Source: Chryseobacterium taiwanense
GTDB lineage: Bacteria > Bacteroidota > Bacteroidia > Flavobacteriales > Weeksellaceae
Length of the DNA: 64,000 nucleotides
Direction of reading: 5' to 3'
Assembly (NCBI RefSeq): GCF_000813825.1
Contig: NZ_JWTA01000010.1
Location: 124,001 to 188,000 of the forward strand
Shown piece after piece: positions 62,776 through 64,000 of the stretch. The position numbers and the translations under genes are program-made. The notes below the pieces were generated by a model. That model made no database searches, was not told the DNA's origin, and saw nothing but the letters and a program-made list of their open reading frames with translations. Each line of letters begins with the position of its first letter. Within the stretch, counting starts at the first letter, position 1.

Positions 62776-63978
62776 TTATTTTAATAGCTGATTCTCAATA
62801 AAATTGAAAATATCTTTTGCTACTTCATCTTTAGATTTCAAATCAAATTCTGTTTTCTCTGTTTTTGTGAAAATTTTGATTTTGTTGGTATCGTTTTTAA
62901 AACCGGCTCCTTCATCTCTCAAAGAATTCAGAACAATCATATCCAGATTTTTCTTTTCCAGCTTTCCTTTGGCATTTTCTTCTTCATTTTGAGTTTCCAA
63001 GGCAAATCCTACCAAAAACTGATGATCTTTTTTCTCACCCATCGTTTTTAGAATATCCGGATTTTTAACAAGCTCTATGGTTAGATTCTCATCATTCTTT
63101 TTGATCTTCTCTTTGGCAACTTCTTTGGGTGCATAATCTGCAACCGCCGCGCTTGCAATAGCAATATCTACATTTTCATAGAACTTGAATACTTCTTCAA
63201 GCATTTCTTTCGCAGACGTTACTCTATGGATTTCAATATTCTGAATATTTGTTTTTTCGGCACTTGGGCCTGAAACTAAGATCACTTTTGCTCCTCTTTT
63301 TGCCGCCTCTTCCGCTAATGAAAAACCCATTTTTCCTGAAGAATGATTGCCTATAAATCTAACAGGATCAATAGCTTCATAGGTTGGTCCCGCTGTAATA
63401 AGAATAGTTTTCCCTTCTAATGTTTTATGCTGAGCTGAATAAAAAAAGTCTTCAAGAATTTTTACGATGGTTTCTGGTTCTGCCATTCTTCCCTGTCCTA
63501 CCAATCCACTTGCTAATTCCCCATTTTCAGCCGGAATTATATAATGTCCGTAACTTTCAGCCAATTCTAGGTTTTTCTTTGTAGAAGGGTGTTGATACAT
63601 ATCCAAATCCATTGCAGGAGCAATGAATATGGGACACTTCGCTGACATATAGGTTGCAATTACCAAATTATCACAGGTTCCGTGAACCATTTTCGATAAT
63701 GTATTGGATGTGCATGGAGCAACAATCATTACATCTGCCCACAATCCAAGTTCTACATGGCTGTTCCAGGTTCCGTTATCTCCATAAAAATCCGTATACA
63801 CCGGTTTTTTTGATAAGGTAGACAGGCTCAATTTTGTAACAAAATTTTCTGCATCGGGAGTCATAATCACCTGAACTTCCGCCCCTTTTTTCACAAAATC
63901 TCTTATTAAGAAATGAATTTTGTAAGCTGCAATTCCTCCAGAAACGGCTATTAGTATCTTTTTGCCGGAAACACTCAT
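62776..63978 (-). CDS. coaBC: Bifunctional phosphopantothenoylcysteine decarboxylase / phosphopantothenate-cysteine ligase
   Basis: 400 aa, two consecutive steps of coenzyme A synthesis. The N-terminal CoaC flavoprotein domain shows GKKILIAVSGGIAAYK (FMN site) and a conserved GNHSSGK-like later region; the decarboxylase active-site His and Cys lie in the NSHVELGLWADVMIVAPCTSNTLSK and SAKCPIFIAPAMD segments. The CoaB ligase half starts about residue 190 (KTILITAGPTYEAIDPVRFIGNHSSGKMG), with KKKDENLTIELVKNPDILKTMG. The length is standard. It starts 22 bases before the window end. Confidence 0.96.
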   Translation of the reverse strand: MSVSGKKILIAVSGGIAAYKIHFLIRDFVKKGAEVQVIMTPDAENFVTKLSLSTLSKKPVYTDFYGDNGTWNSHVELGLWADVMIVAPCTSNTLSKMVHGTCDNLVIATYMSAKCPIFIAPAMDLDMYQHPSTKKNLELAESYGHYIIPAENGELASGLVGQGRMAEPETIVKILEDFFYSAQHKTLEGKTILITAGPTYEAIDPVRFIGNHSSGKMGFSLAEEAAKRGAKVILVSGPSAEKTNIQNIEIHRVTSAKEMLEEVFKFYENVDIAIASAAVADYAPKEVAKEKIKKNDENLTIELVKNPDILKTMGEKKDHQFLVGFALETQNEEENAKGKLEKKNLDMIVLNSLRDEGAGFKNDTNKIKIFTKTEKTEFDLKSKDEVAKDIFNFIENQLLK

Positions 63979-64000
63979 TGAGTTTTATTTTTTTGAATCA

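Noticed and set aside
1..64000. tRNA, rRNA, CRISPR array, prophage or insertion sequence
   Set aside because: No T-loop-like GTTCGAATC, no regular repeat-spacer pattern, no transposase or phage motif was seen by eye; a tRNAscan run could still find something I missed.

Overview
The window looks like chromosomal DNA of a Flavobacteriia member, most likely Chryseobacterium or a close Weeksellaceae relative. This is inferred from the low GC content, the near absence of Shine-Dalgarno sequences, recurring promoter -7 elements of the Bacteroidetes form TAnnTTTG, two proteins with type IX secretion (T9SS) sorting tails, a PorD/DUF4835 gene, and Bacteroidetes families such as DUF4251, DUF5687 and FISUMP. 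I see no rRNA, tRNA, CRISPR array, insertion sequence or prophage.

Layout. 1-4.9 kb (minus): end of a glycan cluster with a partial lipoprotein, asparagine synthase, flippase and glycosyltransferase. 4.9-12.1 kb (minus): a conserved-looking run of a small protein often misnamed ABC transporter ATPase, a membrane protein, two Fe-S electron-transfer proteins, an MCE lipid-transport protein and a PpiD/SurA-like chaperone. 12.3-16.8 kb: lon, an AI-2E family permease, a Cys/Gly/Pro-rich double-glycine leader peptide (minus) and DoxX. 16.9-21.5 kb: acyl-CoA dehydrogenase, DUF4349 lipoprotein, TraB/GumN protein, and an ECF sigma factor overlapping a membrane protein gene. 21.7-29.4 kb (plus): pgi, methyltransferase, folD, queE, sugar transferase, MlaE/MlaF-type ABC transporter and a beta-barrel. 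29.4-32.9 kb: small membrane protein, M48 lipoprotein protease, DUF4251, meaB, cytochrome c lipoprotein.

32.9-38 kb (minus) is the most unusual part: a basic 249-aa protein, rtcB, prfH, a TPR protein and a dipeptide epimerase in apparent operon order. PrfH with RtcB is a known ribosome rescue and RNA repair pair. Upstream lies the only long non-coding stretch (37389-38033). It holds a 20-bp perfect palindrome, one copy of a dispersed inverted repeat, a GC-rich hairpin element, and a compact minus-strand unit with consensus promoter, 25-codon ORF and terminator.

38-50.5 kb (mostly minus): stress-type protein, methylmalonyl-CoA mutase large subunit (served by MeaB at 32 kb), prolyl oligopeptidase, prfA, two T9SS cargo proteins (GH13 amylase, FISUMP protein), then an AraC regulator (plus). 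50.5-56.6 kb: small His-tailed membrane protein, fumA and fumC in divergent arrangement, then a beta-barrel, a putative anti-sigma protein and an ECF sigma factor. 56.7-64 kb (minus): DyP peroxidase, an ABC exporter (ATPase plus DUF5687), and recN-porD-coaBC.

Gene ends are marked by many clear hairpin terminators. Start codons were chosen by reading upstream bases; several genes have an in-frame upstream TTG that I rejected in favour of a downstream ATG at a better domain or signal-peptide boundary.
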